Below are positions 55,734 through 64,000 of a stretch of 64,000 bases of DNA, one piece after another. The position numbers and the translations under genes were made by a program. Below the pieces are notes generated by a model, which saw nothing but the letters and a program-made list of their open reading frames with translations, had not been told where the DNA came from and did no database searches. This stretch comes from Echinicola soli (lineage in GTDB: Bacteria; Bacteroidota; Bacteroidia; Cytophagales; Cyclobacteriaceae): NCBI RefSeq assembly GCF_006575665.1, contig NZ_CP041253.1, positions 3,571,001 to 3,635,000 of the forward strand, read 5' to 3'. Each line of letters begins with the position of its first letter. Within the stretch, counting starts at the first letter, position 1.

Positions 55734-55853
55734 ATCAATTTCGGAACGATAATTTATATGATTTCTAAATAATAGCATTAAAATATTGGGCATGTGATGG
55801 GGTTTATGTAGGTTCATGTTCTTAATTTTGGAATGGATAAGTAAGTACAGAAA

Positions 55854-56876
55854 ATGTCCGAAAAGCATCAATTAACATTAAAAGACATTGCCAAAGAATT
55901 GGGCTTGGCGGTCTCCACCGTTTCCAGAGCACTGAAGTCACATCCTGACATCAGCGAGGAGACGATCAAGCTGGTGAAAGACTATGCCGAAAAGCATCAT
56001 TATGTGCCCAATTTGCTTGCGGTGAATTTCAGAAAGAGCAAAACGTTTAATATAGGGCTGATCATCCCGGAGCTGGTCCACCAGTTTTTTTCGTCCATCA
56101 TTAGCGGGGTGCTCAGCGAATCCAATGCATATGGCTATAATGTCATGATCTGCCAATCCAATGAGCATGTAGAGGATGAAAAGAAAGTAGCCAAGGCACT
56201 GCTAAACAGTAGGGTGGATGGTGTGATCATTTCACTTTCCAATGAAACGACAGAAGTGGCCCATTTGGAGGAGTTTTTAGCAGCAGAGATTCCTGTGGTG
56301 CAAGTGGATAAGATCATTGAGACATTTGATACACCCAAGGTTATCGTCAATGATTACAGCGGAGCGCATCAGGCGGTGACCGAATTGATCAAAAAAGGTT
56401 ATCAAAAAATCGCCCATATCCGGGGAAGGCTAAACGTCCATCATTCCAATGAGCGTTTTAGAGGGTATGCGGAAGCATTGGCCGAAAATGGGGTGAAGTA
56501 TCCTAATGATTATATTAAGGTATGTGAGCACCTTACCCAAGAGGAAGGATATGAGTTTGCCAAATCTCTGATGGAAACCGAAAATCCTCCTGATGCCATT
56601 TTTTGCGTGACAGATCTGGTGGCATTGGGTGTAATGCAGTACCTTAAGCAGCATAACATCCACGTGCCCGATCAAGTGGGAGTGATCGGATTTAGCAACT
56701 GGCAGCTAGGGGAAATTATCAGCCCAACACTAAGTACTGTACACCAGCCAGGCTTTGAATTGGGGGAAAAAGCAACAGCCCTGTTAATCGATAAAATCAC
56801 AAATGGACTGGAAAGCCCCAATGAACAAGTCGTGCTGGATGCTGACCTGATCGTAAGAGAATCGGTTAGATCATGA
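55854..56876 (+). CDS. LacI family transcriptional regulator
   Basis: 340 residues. The N-terminal helix-turn-helix reads TLKDIAKELGLAVSTVSRAL with the hinge helix YVPNLLAVNFRKSKT. The periplasmic-binding-like effector domain follows (NIGLIIPELVHQFFSSIISG, VDGVIISLSNET, PPDAIFCVTDLVALGVMQ, VGVIGFSNWQLGEIISP). It should repress sugar-use genes until a sugar or derivative binds. No carbohydrate operon is next to it, so its targets lie elsewhere or include itself. A -7 box TAATTTTG lies at 55823-55830. Confidence 0.95.
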   Translation: MSEKHQLTLKDIAKELGLAVSTVSRALKSHPDISEETIKLVKDYAEKHHYVPNLLAVNFRKSKTFNIGLIIPELVHQFFSSIISGVLSESNAYGYNVMICQSNEHVEDEKKVAKALLNSRVDGVIISLSNETTEVAHLEEFLAAEIPVVQVDKIIETFDTPKVIVNDYSGAHQAVTELIKKGYQKIAHIRGRLNVHHSNERFRGYAEALAENGVKYPNDYIKVCEHLTQEEGYEFAKSLMETENPPDAIFCVTDLVALGVMQYLKQHNIHVPDQVGVIGFSNWQLGEIISPTLSTVHQPGFELGEKATALLIDKITNGLESPNEQVVLDADLIVRESVRS

Positions 56877-56991
56877 GTTTTCTAGGTTTGTTAACAATTT
56901 GGATATCCTAGGGTAATATAGCGTTAATTTTTAGGGAAAAATGTAGGCAGTTGCTTAAAAGAAAATTAACTTTGATCAAATTACACATGCG

Positions 56992-57204
56992 ATGGAGACT
57001 GGCCTTACCTTCTTGATGTTTACACTTGCCTATGGCTTGTGTTTTCTATCATTTTACCCCGAAAGATATTTGAAAAAATTCAGCTATAAGTATTCCCATA
57101 AAAACATACCGGAATACAAGAAATTTAGGTTAGCTGAACCAATGTTTTTTAGTTTTTTGGCAGGTTACGTAGTGGCCTTCGCCGTCTTGTTCCTGATGCC
57201 TTGA
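56992..57204 (+). CDS. small two-helix membrane protein
   Basis: 70 residues from the ATG at 56992. Hydrophobic segments at about 3-20 (GLTFLMFTLAYGLCFLSFY) and 50-69 (MFFSFLAGYVVAFAVLFLMP) flank a basic loop with several Lys and Tyr. No known domain. TAACTTTG at 56967-56974 is an exact -7 match 18 bases upstream, though no -33 TTG is at the right distance. It follows the LacI-type gene after 115 bases on the same strand. Confidence 0.55.
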   Translation: METGLTFLMFTLAYGLCFLSFYPERYLKKFSYKYSHKNIPEYKKFRLAEPMFFSFLAGYVVAFAVLFLMP

Positions 57205-57628
57205 ATTTTTCGAGCTACCTGTATAAGTGGGAAGTTTTCAGTGAAATGTGCGGTTCGAACAAGCCATATTTCTGGGGGAATGTTTTTAGGTCAACCAAAT
57301 AGAAACAATAGGACTATACTTCCCCGATCGCCTTAGCTGCACAGCCTATGCTTTAGGTGATGACCATTTGAATTGTAATTTACCCCAAATTTATTTGCAT
57401 GCCATCCAACAAAAGGTAGTGGCTTCGTCAAGCCTCCTTTATTATAAAAAATCAGCGGATATATTTTCTATAGGCGTCATCAGCGAGCCATCAAAATGGT
57501 TCCTCAGCCCCACCTTTTCCGCTTTATCCGTTCCGAATACCTCACAATCACTTAATACCCCAATAATGATTAGCCACCAAGGCTCAAAGGTACAATTTTC
57601 CTTTTAAGCAGTGGACAGTCGATCAATA
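57205..57628. other. gene-free stretch between the small membrane protein and M23 genes
   Basis: 424 bases between convergent genes. A 79-codon frame (57368-57607) has no protein-like features. I see no clear repeat or terminator. Confidence 0.4.
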
Positions 57629-58606
57629 TCAAGAAAGTGATTGATTTTCCTTGGATGCAAGTTCGAGTATTTTATCAAACTCACTAGGCTCTAGATCTTT
57701 GAAGAAGTAATGGACAGGATTAATGGTGCGTCCGTCCTTGATGACTTCGTAGTGTATGTGAGGAGCCGTGGACGAACCCGTGTTCCCGACTGTTCCGATT
57801 TGGTCACCTCTTTTTATTCTTTGGCCCCTTCGCACATTGAATTCATTCATGTGCCCATACCTGGTCTCAAAACCAAAACCATGGTCTATGGTTACGGATT
57901 TTCCATAACCGCCAAATTCAGTTTTGACTTCTACCACCTTGCCATCTCCAGTCGCATAAATTGGCGTGCCTTTTGGAGCGGAGAAATCAATTCCCGTATG
58001 CATTTTTCGGACTTTCAGGATAGGGTGGATCCGCATGCCATAACCGGAAGCCAATCTTTTGAGGTCTTCGTTATGAATGGGTTGTATGGCGGGAATAGAG
58101 GCCCAGTATTCTTCTTTATTGAGGGCTTTGTCCGCTAATTCATCGTAGGAAAGTGATTGGATGTACATTTGCTTTTTGAGCTTGCCCACTTTGCTCATGA
58201 CATCCATGATCAGGTCTTCTTGTTGGAGCCCTTTTTCTTTTAGCTCCCTAAAGCGATCAGATCCGCCATAGCCTGCATCTCTAATGGAGGAGGGGATGGG
58301 CTCGGATTCGAAGATGACACGATAAAGGTTGTCATCGCGATCCTTTAGGTCGGTCATCATCTCGTTAAGATGAGAGACTTCTTTTTCCATCATCTCGTAA
58401 TATAGCTTTAGCTCTTCGTTTTCTTGTTTTAGCATCAGCTCCTTTGGGCTGTCGAAGTAATAGCTAAAGATCATAAGGATCCCCACTGCAAAAATCGAAG
58501 ATAAGGACAGGAAGCCAAGGACCCCTAATAAAATGTCCCATTTGCTCTTTGTGTATCGTTCGTATTTACAGGTTTTGGGATCGTAGTAATATTTTATTCT
58601 ACTCAT
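57629..58606 (-). CDS. M23 family (LytM-type) metallopeptidase
   Basis: 325 residues. One N-terminal membrane segment (about 27-50) is followed by a coiled coil (about 68-150) and a C-terminal peptidase domain. The zinc motifs are complete: first His and Asp in MHTGIDFSAPKGTP (HxxxD), and the HxH in APHIHYEV. GYGMRIHPILKVRK precedes the active site. It should cleave peptide cross-links of peptidoglycan or activate amidases. It is divergent from alaS, 133 bases between the starts. The same gene layout, M23 next to alaS, recurs in this phylum as far as I recall. Confidence 0.94.
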   Translation of the reverse strand: MSRIKYYYDPKTCKYERYTKSKWDILLGVLGFLSLSSIFAVGILMIFSYYFDSPKELMLKQENEELKLYYEMMEKEVSHLNEMMTDLKDRDDNLYRVIFESEPIPSSIRDAGYGGSDRFRELKEKGLQQEDLIMDVMSKVGKLKKQMYIQSLSYDELADKALNKEEYWASIPAIQPIHNEDLKRLASGYGMRIHPILKVRKMHTGIDFSAPKGTPIYATGDGKVVEVKTEFGGYGKSVTIDHGFGFETRYGHMNEFNVRRGQRIKRGDQIGTVGNTGSSTAPHIHYEVIKDGRTINPVHYFFKDLEPSEFDKILELASKENQSLS

Positions 58607-58680
58607 TATTAATTAAATGGTATTTCTCCTATTTTTGTACCCCTATGAATGGGTTTCTCGTGGAATGTCTCGCTTGAAAC

Positions 58681-58696
58681 ATGCCAATATAGGCAT
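58681..58696. promoter_or_regulatory. dyad in the alaS/M23 intergenic region
   Basis: ATGCC (58681-58685) and GGCAT (58692-58696) flank AATATA. It lies 44-59 bases before the alaS start and could be an operator or a leader hairpin. An exact -7 box (TATTTTTG) for the plus strand is at 58630-58637. Confidence 0.3.
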
Positions 58697-58739
58697 ATCA
58701 GTTGTATAATCCGAATAATTTAAGCATATAACATCTTAC

Positions 58740-61370
58740 ATGGACGCTAAAAGAATCAGAAGTACTTTTATCGAGTATTTCCAATCCAAGCAACATCAAT
58801 TTGTACCTTCTGCACCTATCGTGGTCAAAAATGACCCGACACTTATGTTTACTAATGCAGGAATGAACCAGTTTAAGGACTATTTCCTTGGAAATGAGAC
58901 TCCTGCGAGCACTCGTGCCACTAACAGCCAAAAGTGCCTAAGAGTTTCCGGCAAGCATAATGACCTGGAAGAAGTAGGCGTAGACACCTATCACCATACA
59001 ATGTTTGAGATGCTGGGGAATTGGTCTTTTGGTGATTACTTTAAGAAAGAAGCCATTGCCTGGTCTTGGGAGTTATTGACCGAAATTTATAAGCTGCCCG
59101 TGGACAGACTTTATGTGACCGTCTTCGAAGGTAATGAAGGAGATGGCCTGGAGCGGGACATGGAAGCATTCGACATGTGGACCGAGCATGTGGACAAGGA
59201 AAAGATCCTGTTTGGGAACAAAACGGATAACTTTTGGGAAATGGGAGATGTAGGGCCTTGTGGCCCATGTTCGGAAATTCACATTGACCTGCGGTCTGAA
59301 GAAGAAATCAAGGCAAAGCCAGGCAAAGAGCTGGTCAATGCAGACCATCCACAGGTAATAGAAGTCTGGAACCTGGTATTTATTCAGTTTAACAGACAGG
59401 CCAATGGCAGTCTTTCAGAGCTTCCAGCTAAGCATATCGATACAGGAATGGGTTTTGAAAGGCTGGTACGTGCCATCCAGAACAAGACTTCCAATTATGA
59501 CACAGATGTCTTTACACCTTTTATCGCTGCTGTGGAGAAGAAATCGGGAAAGAAATATGGCGAAGACGAGACGATCGACATTGCTATCCGTGTGATCGTC
59601 GACCACATCCGTGCCATTTCCTTTACCATCGCAGATGGACAGTTGCCTTCCAACAACAAAGCTGGCTATGTCATCAGGAGGATTTTGAGAAGAGCGGTAA
59701 GGTATGGTTATACCTTCCTTGGCTTTCATGAACCTTTTCTGCATGAACTTTTGCCGCTATTGTCAGCCCATTTTGGAGAGATGTTTCCGGAAATTGCCTC
59801 ACAGCAAGATTTTATTGCCAAAGTCATTTATGAAGAAGAGGCTGCTTTCTTGCGTACCTTGGACAATGGCCTGAAGCGGCTCGACCAGATCAAGACAGAT
59901 TTGGCAGGAAAGGGGGAGCGTGTGATTTCCGGTAAGGTGGCCTTTGAACTATACGATACCTTTGGTTTTCCGCTGGACCTGACTTCCTTGATCGCAAGGG
60001 AAAATGGTATTTCTGTGGATGAAAAAGGCTTTGATGCAGAAATGGCCAAGCAGAAAAAGCGCTCAAGAGCTGCGGCAGAACAGGAAACCGGTGACTGGGT
60101 GCCGGTCAGTGAGGAGGCAGGTGTGCAATTTGTAGGATATGACCGCCTGGAGACGACCAGTAATATTATCAAATACAGGGAAATAAAAGAGAAAAAAGGC
60201 ACCAAGTACCAATTGGTGCTTGAAGAAACACCGTTCTATGCCGAAAGTGGTGGACAGGTAGGCGATAAGGGTGTGTTGATAGGGAAGGATGAAACCATCA
60301 TGGTCCTGGACACCAAAAAGGAAAATGACCTTATTGTGCACTTTGTGGAAAAACTTCCTCAAGACCCTGAGGCTACTTTTACGGCGAAAGTGGATGGAGC
60401 AAAGAGGGCGCTGACCATGAATAACCATACGGCTACGCACTTACTTCATGCGGCACTTAAGGAAGTGTTGGGAGACCATGTGCAGCAGAAGGGGTCACTG
60501 GTAAATGAGCAATTATTGCGCTTTGATTTTTCTCACTTCAGCAAATTGAGTGATGAGGAAATTGCGCAGGTGGAGCGTATCGTCAATCAAAAGGTGCGTG
60601 AGAACATCCCATTGCTCGAGCAAAGAAATGTGCCTATAGAAGAGGCGAAGAAAATGGGCGCCACAGCACTGTTTGGCGAAAAATACGGGGAGTTTGTCCG
60701 TGTAATCACCTTTGGTAAAGACTATTCGGTCGAGCTTTGTGGAGGAACCCATGTCCCGTACACGGGCCAAATCGGTTTATTCAAGATCGTTTCGGAAGGA
60801 TCGATTTCCTCCGGCGTGAGAAGAATAGAAGCAATTACAGCAGATGCTGCCGAGCAATATGTCCATGAGCAGGTTGATGTGGTAAAGTCACTTCAGGAAT
60901 TGCTGAAAAGTCCTAAGGATATCACCAAGGCCGTGGAAGCATTGGTACAAGAGCGAAATGAGTTGAAAAAGGAAATTGAGTCCTTTCACTTGAAGCAGGC
61001 CGGAACCTTAAAGAATGAGCTTATCCAGGCTGTTCAACAGGTCAGCGGAACCAATCAAATCATCTCCAAGGTAACCCTTCCTTCCGCAGATGCCCTCAAA
61101 AAACTGGCATTTGAATTGAAGAACGAGGTGGATCAAGTTATTGCTGTCATTGCAGCCGATATCGGTGGCAAGCCGCAGATTGCCGTGGTCATCGCTGATG
61201 AATTGGTAAAGGAAAAATCCCTTAATGCCGGCAATGCCGTCCGCGAACTGGCCAAGGAAATCCAAGGTGGAGGAGGTGGACAGCCATTCTTTGCTACAGC
61301 GGGAGGACAGAAGGTAGAAGGGCTGGATCAGGTGGTCATAAAGGCCAAGGAGATGTTTTCTGCCATCTAA
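58740..61370 (+). CDS. alaS: alanyl-tRNA synthetase
   Basis: 876 residues, normal for AlaRS. It charges tRNA-Ala. The catalytic core has FVPSAPIVVKNDPTLMFTNA, GKHNDLEEVGVDTYHHTMFE and DTGMGFERLV. The editing domain has the metal ligands in HTATHLLHAALKEVLG and CGGTHVPYTGQIGLF. The C-Ala (DHHA1) domain ends with GGGGGQPFFATAGG. All parts are present in order, so the enzyme should be functional. Promoter-like TATTTTTG at 58630-58637 would give a leader of about 100 bases. Confidence 0.98.
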   Translation: MDAKRIRSTFIEYFQSKQHQFVPSAPIVVKNDPTLMFTNAGMNQFKDYFLGNETPASTRATNSQKCLRVSGKHNDLEEVGVDTYHHTMFEMLGNWSFGDYFKKEAIAWSWELLTEIYKLPVDRLYVTVFEGNEGDGLERDMEAFDMWTEHVDKEKILFGNKTDNFWEMGDVGPCGPCSEIHIDLRSEEEIKAKPGKELVNADHPQVIEVWNLVFIQFNRQANGSLSELPAKHIDTGMGFERLVRAIQNKTSNYDTDVFTPFIAAVEKKSGKKYGEDETIDIAIRVIVDHIRAISFTIADGQLPSNNKAGYVIRRILRRAVRYGYTFLGFHEPFLHELLPLLSAHFGEMFPEIASQQDFIAKVIYEEEAAFLRTLDNGLKRLDQIKTDLAGKGERVISGKVAFELYDTFGFPLDLTSLIARENGISVDEKGFDAEMAKQKKRSRAAAEQETGDWVPVSEEAGVQFVGYDRLETTSNIIKYREIKEKKGTKYQLVLEETPFYAESGGQVGDKGVLIGKDETIMVLDTKKENDLIVHFVEKLPQDPEATFTAKVDGAKRALTMNNHTATHLLHAALKEVLGDHVQQKGSLVNEQLLRFDFSHFSKLSDEEIAQVERIVNQKVRENIPLLEQRNVPIEEAKKMGATALFGEKYGEFVRVITFGKDYSVELCGGTHVPYTGQIGLFKIVSEGSISSGVRRIEAITADAAEQYVHEQVDVVKSLQELLKSPKDITKAVEALVQERNELKKEIESFHLKQAGTLKNELIQAVQQVSGTNQIISKVTLPSADALKKLAFELKNEVDQVIAVIAADIGGKPQIAVVIADELVKEKSLNAGNAVRELAKEIQGGGGGQPFFATAGGQKVEGLDQVVIKAKEMFSAI

Positions 61371-61462
61371 TCATGTAATAGCCAGTTATGAATTTGGTTT
61401 TGGGGTAAAACTCTGCCATTTTTGGTTAATTTAACTATAGAACACACTATTCATTAAGTAAA

Positions 61463-62926
61463 ATGCCTTCACAGGAGATAAAAGATAAATACGAGTTGGT
61501 AGTTGGACTGGAAGTCCACGTTCAGTTGCTGACCAAAAGTAAAATGTACGCTTCGGATTCCACAGAATTCGGAAACTTGCCAAATTCTAATATTTCAGTC
61601 ATCACACTTGGCCATCCAGGTACACTTCCAAAAGTGAACAAACGGGCGGTGGAATTTGCGATGAAACTTGGTTTGGCCTGTAAAAGTGAAATCACACGGA
61701 ACAATATTTTTGCCCGTAAGAACTATTTCTATCCGGACCTTCCAAAAGGGTATCAGTTGACCCAGGATAAAAATCCTGTTTGTGTAGGAGGTACTGTGGC
61801 CATTACACTAGAAAAGTCAGGAGTCACGCGTGATATCGAGCTTACCCGAATTCACATGGAGGAAGATGCTGGTAAATCCATGCACCTTGCCGGCGAAGTG
61901 GACACCCTGGTGGATTATAACCGGGCAGGAGTGCCTTTATTGGAGATTGTGACGGAGCCATGTATCAGGGCATCTGAAGAAGCGTATCAGTTTATGTCAG
62001 AAATCAGGAAGCTGGTACGTTATTTGGATATCTGTGATGGAAATATGGAAGAAGGATCCATGCGGTGTGATGCCAATATCTCCATCCGGTTGAAAGGGGA
62101 GACCGAATTGGGTAAGAAGGTGGAAGTGAAAAACATGAACTCCTTCCGAAATGTCGCCAGGGCCATTGAGCATGAGTTTGATCGTCAGATTGACATGATG
62201 GAAAAAGGGGAGACGATCATCAGCGAAACGAGAACCTTTGATGCCACCACTGGACTTACAGCAGGTATGCGGACCAAGGAGGACCTCAATGACTACAGGT
62301 ATTTTCCAGAGCCGGACCTTAGTCCTGTGGTGATTTCAGAAGATTGGCTGGAAAGCATCAAGGCGTCCATGCCTTCATTGCCTCGTGAACTGCATGAACG
62401 ATTCGTGACGGTTTTTGGTCTACCGGAGTATGATGCCAATGTGTTGACCGACAGCAAGGAAATCGCTTTGTATTTTGAAGAACTATGTAGTGAAACCAAT
62501 AACTACAAAGCTGCATCCAACTGGATGATGGGGCCTGTGAAATCTTATTTGAATGAGCTGACCCTTCATATTGAGGATTTTCCTGTCCGGCCAAAACAAT
62601 TGGCCAGTTTGATAGCGTTAATTGATGAAGGAAAAGTGAATTTCTCTGTGGCTTCCCAGAAGGTATATCCTGAGATGATCAAGAACCCTTCGCAGACACC
62701 ACTGGAGATCGCGCAGAAGCTCAATCTGATCCAGGAAAGCGATGAAGGTTCGCTAAAGCCAATCGTAGAAAGCGTGCTGGCTGAAAACGAAGCAAAGGTA
62801 GCAGAATATAAGTCCGGTAAGAAAGGACTACTCGGGATGTTTATGGGACAAGTAATGAAAAAGTCCAAAGGAAAGGCCGACCCTAAAGTGGCCAATAAAA
62901 TTTTAACAGAACTCTTAGAAAACTAA
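61463..62926 (+). CDS. gatB: Asp/Glu-tRNA amidotransferase subunit B
   Basis: 487 residues, the usual size. It activates Glu-tRNA-Gln and Asp-tRNA-Asn for amidation in the GatCAB complex. The N-terminus has YELVVGLEVHVQLLTKSKM; the family signature YPDLPKGYQLTQ and the stretch DYNRAGVPLLEIVTEP follow. The C-terminal YqeY-like tRNA-binding domain runs from about residue 340, ending LGMFMGQVMKKSKGKADP. gatA and gatC are not in the window. It precedes the thioredoxin-like lipoprotein gene by 4 bases. Confidence 0.97.
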   Translation: MPSQEIKDKYELVVGLEVHVQLLTKSKMYASDSTEFGNLPNSNISVITLGHPGTLPKVNKRAVEFAMKLGLACKSEITRNNIFARKNYFYPDLPKGYQLTQDKNPVCVGGTVAITLEKSGVTRDIELTRIHMEEDAGKSMHLAGEVDTLVDYNRAGVPLLEIVTEPCIRASEEAYQFMSEIRKLVRYLDICDGNMEEGSMRCDANISIRLKGETELGKKVEVKNMNSFRNVARAIEHEFDRQIDMMEKGETIISETRTFDATTGLTAGMRTKEDLNDYRYFPEPDLSPVVISEDWLESIKASMPSLPRELHERFVTVFGLPEYDANVLTDSKEIALYFEELCSETNNYKAASNWMMGPVKSYLNELTLHIEDFPVRPKQLASLIALIDEGKVNFSVASQKVYPEMIKNPSQTPLEIAQKLNLIQESDEGSLKPIVESVLAENEAKVAEYKSGKKGLLGMFMGQVMKKSKGKADPKVANKILTELLEN

Positions 62927-62930
62927 TTTC

Positions 62931-64000
62931 ATGACTAAGTTTAATTATATGTTTTTGCTTGCTGCCTTATTAATGGTGGCAGCCTGTTCCAATGAAGTGA
63001 AAGAAGAGGCTTTCGATGGTGAAGTAGTTATCAGTGGGAAGTTGGAAAACACTCCGGAGGGCGTATTGATTCTTTCCAGATATACCGATAACAGCGTCGA
63101 GCCCATCGATACGCTGACCTTAAAAGATAATGGCAAATTTGAATATAATCTCAGCCTGGAAGGGCCGACATTTTATGAGCTTGATCTTTATGGTGTAAAG
63201 CAGATTAGACTGGCACTTTTCAATGAAGACGTGGCGGTAAATTATGATTTTGATAATGAAGAAAGCCTTGCTGTATCCGGTTCATTTGACACCGAACAGG
63301 TAGGGAAAGTGGATCAATTGGCGGATGATTATCAAGAGCAGATCAACCAATTAAACAATGATTATTACGAAGCACTTTCTGCAAAAGACGAAGCGGCCGT
63401 AAAAAGCATTCAGGAAAAAGCACTGACATTGGAATCTGATCATTCGACCAAAGTTAAAAATACCATAGATGGCATGAAGGGAAGTTTCGCGGCATTGGCA
63501 GCAGTGGGAATGCTTAATCCCCGAAACGATTTCTCTTATATCGATAGCCTGGTGGTGGAGCTGGACAAGAAATATCCTGAAACCAAAATGATTGTGGCAC
63601 TCAAGCAGCAACTTGATGAAATGCGGGCACTGAGCATCGGTCAGCCGGCTCCCGAGATAGCACTCCCTAATCCAGAAGGAGAGGAAGTGAAGCTTTCCGA
63701 TTTTAAAGGAAAATATGTGTTGATAGACTTTTGGGCTGCTTGGTGTAAGCCTTGTAGGGAAGAAAACCCCAATGTGGTCAGATTGTACAATGAATACAAC
63801 GAGAAAGGATTTGAAGTATTCGGAGTGTCTTTGGATAGGAGTAGAGATGCATGGTTAAAGGCCATAGAAGAGGATAACTTAACCTGGACGCACGTTTCCG
63901 ATTTAAAATACTTTAATTCTGAAGCTGCAGCTACTTATAAAATAAATGCTATTCCTGCGACATACATGGTTGATCCTGAGGGTAAAATCATAGCAAAGGA
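62931..64000 (+). CDS. DUF4369/TlpA-type thioredoxin lipoprotein (runs off right edge)
   Basis: An ATG at 62931 opens a frame of 356 codons that continues past the window edge. The signal peptide ends in a lipobox (MVAACS, Cys19). Residues about 25-130 are the DUF4369-like beta domain (VVISGKLENTPEGVLILSRY), then a helical linker. The AhpC/TlpA thioredoxin domain follows, with the redox motif WAAWCKPCREENP (WCKPC, about residue 268) and IPATYMVDPEG with the cis-proline. It should act in the periplasm as a disulfide reductant. It is cotranscribed with gatB (4-base gap). Confidence 0.9.
   Translation, partial: MTKFNYMFLLAALLMVAACSNEVKEEAFDGEVVISGKLENTPEGVLILSRYTDNSVEPIDTLTLKDNGKFEYNLSLEGPTFYELDLYGVKQIRLALFNEDVAVNYDFDNEESLAVSGSFDTEQVGKVDQLADDYQEQINQLNNDYYEALSAKDEAAVKSIQEKALTLESDHSTKVKNTIDGMKGSFAALAAVGMLNPRNDFSYIDSLVVELDKKYPETKMIVALKQQLDEMRALSIGQPAPEIALPNPEGEEVKLSDFKGKYVLIDFWAAWCKPCREENPNVVRLYNEYNEKGFEVFGVSLDRSRDAWLKAIEEDNLTWTHVSDLKYFNSEAAATYKINAIPATYMVDPEGKIIAK

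Larger units (their letters stand above)
55203..55853. other. gene-free stretch between sensor kinase and LacI-type genes
   Basis: 651 bases. It contains a repeat-like segment (55399-55434), a minus-strand terminator (55600-55626), a candidate LacI operator (55718-55733) and a -7-like box TAATTTTG (55823-55830) 24 bases before the regulator start. Confidence 0.5.

Noticed and set aside
57245..57262. GGTTCGAAC word resembling a tRNA T-loop
   Set aside because: No matching acceptor, D or anticodon stems around it on either strand.
57368..57607. 79-codon plus-strand open frame between the small membrane protein and the M23 gene
   Set aside because: Amino-acid composition is not protein-like, no upstream signals, no recognised similarity.

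Overview
The window looks like chromosomal core sequence of a member of the Bacteroidota, most likely order Cytophagales, family Cyclobacteriaceae (Echinicola/Algoriphagus/Cyclobacterium type). The lineage call is inference. It rests on two carboxypeptidase-regulatory-domain TonB receptors, families typical of the phylum (DUF1573, DUF3078, DUF4301, DUF4136, DUF4369-TlpA), moderate G+C, few Shine-Dalgarno sequences, and several promoters that fit the Bacteroidota pattern TTG-N18..21-TAnnTTTG. I found no rRNA, tRNA, CRISPR array, prophage or intact insertion sequence. Both edges cut a gene: a secreted protein on the left (1-181, minus) and a thioredoxin-like lipoprotein on the right (62931-64000, plus).

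Layout. 1-2557: secreted protein fragment, SGNH-like protein and MBOAT O-acyltransferase (cell-surface polymer acylation). 2558-3143: gene-free stretch with an AT-rich double dyad, a terminator and a MITE-like inverted repeat. 3144-9644: trpS, DUF1573 protein, glutaryl-CoA-type dehydrogenase divergent from a tryptophan 2,3-dioxygenase homologue, COG2509 flavoprotein and CoA-binding protein. 9782-15278: gyrB, then ppk1 and ppx convergent on a perfect bidirectional terminator (polyphosphate synthesis and breakdown). 15342-19426: TerC, SLC13-type permease with RCK domains, DUF202 and DUF3078 proteins. 19744-24331: patatin, DUF4301, esterase and thioredoxin-like proteins. 24392-27944: 5-oxoprolinase operon pxpABC headed by an Nramp-fold transporter that lacks the usual metal-binding residues. 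28141-33494: rmuC, DUF4136 lipoprotein, small protein, trkA-trkH potassium uptake. 33969-36944: PhzF, PQQ-type sugar dehydrogenase, lipoprotein. 37020-43098: two TonB-dependent receptors, one with an acidic lipoprotein partner. 43598-50536: subtilisin-like lipoprotein, DUF3820, serine hydrolase, gapA, map, SulP transporter. 51058-57204: cfa, ywbE, a four-helix membrane protein, a LytS/LytTR two-component pair, a LacI-type regulator and a small membrane protein. 57629-64000: M23 peptidase, alaS, gatB and the truncated thioredoxin-like lipoprotein.

Most of the window is housekeeping. The least expected signals are: the Nramp-like protein with GPGT and VPY in place of the DPGN and MPH metal motifs inside the pxp operon, plausibly a 5-oxoproline carrier; nucleotidyltransferase-like motifs in the DUF4301 protein; a Tyr-to-Phe change in the tryptophan dioxygenase homologue; a candidate ~70-nt RNA with its own promoter and terminator near 19485-19556; and several structured intergenic elements (2936-3023, 33647-33692, 36178-36244, 40222-40292, 50719-50771). 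In several genes a promoter-like sequence lies inside the longest open frame, so the start codon was moved downstream.
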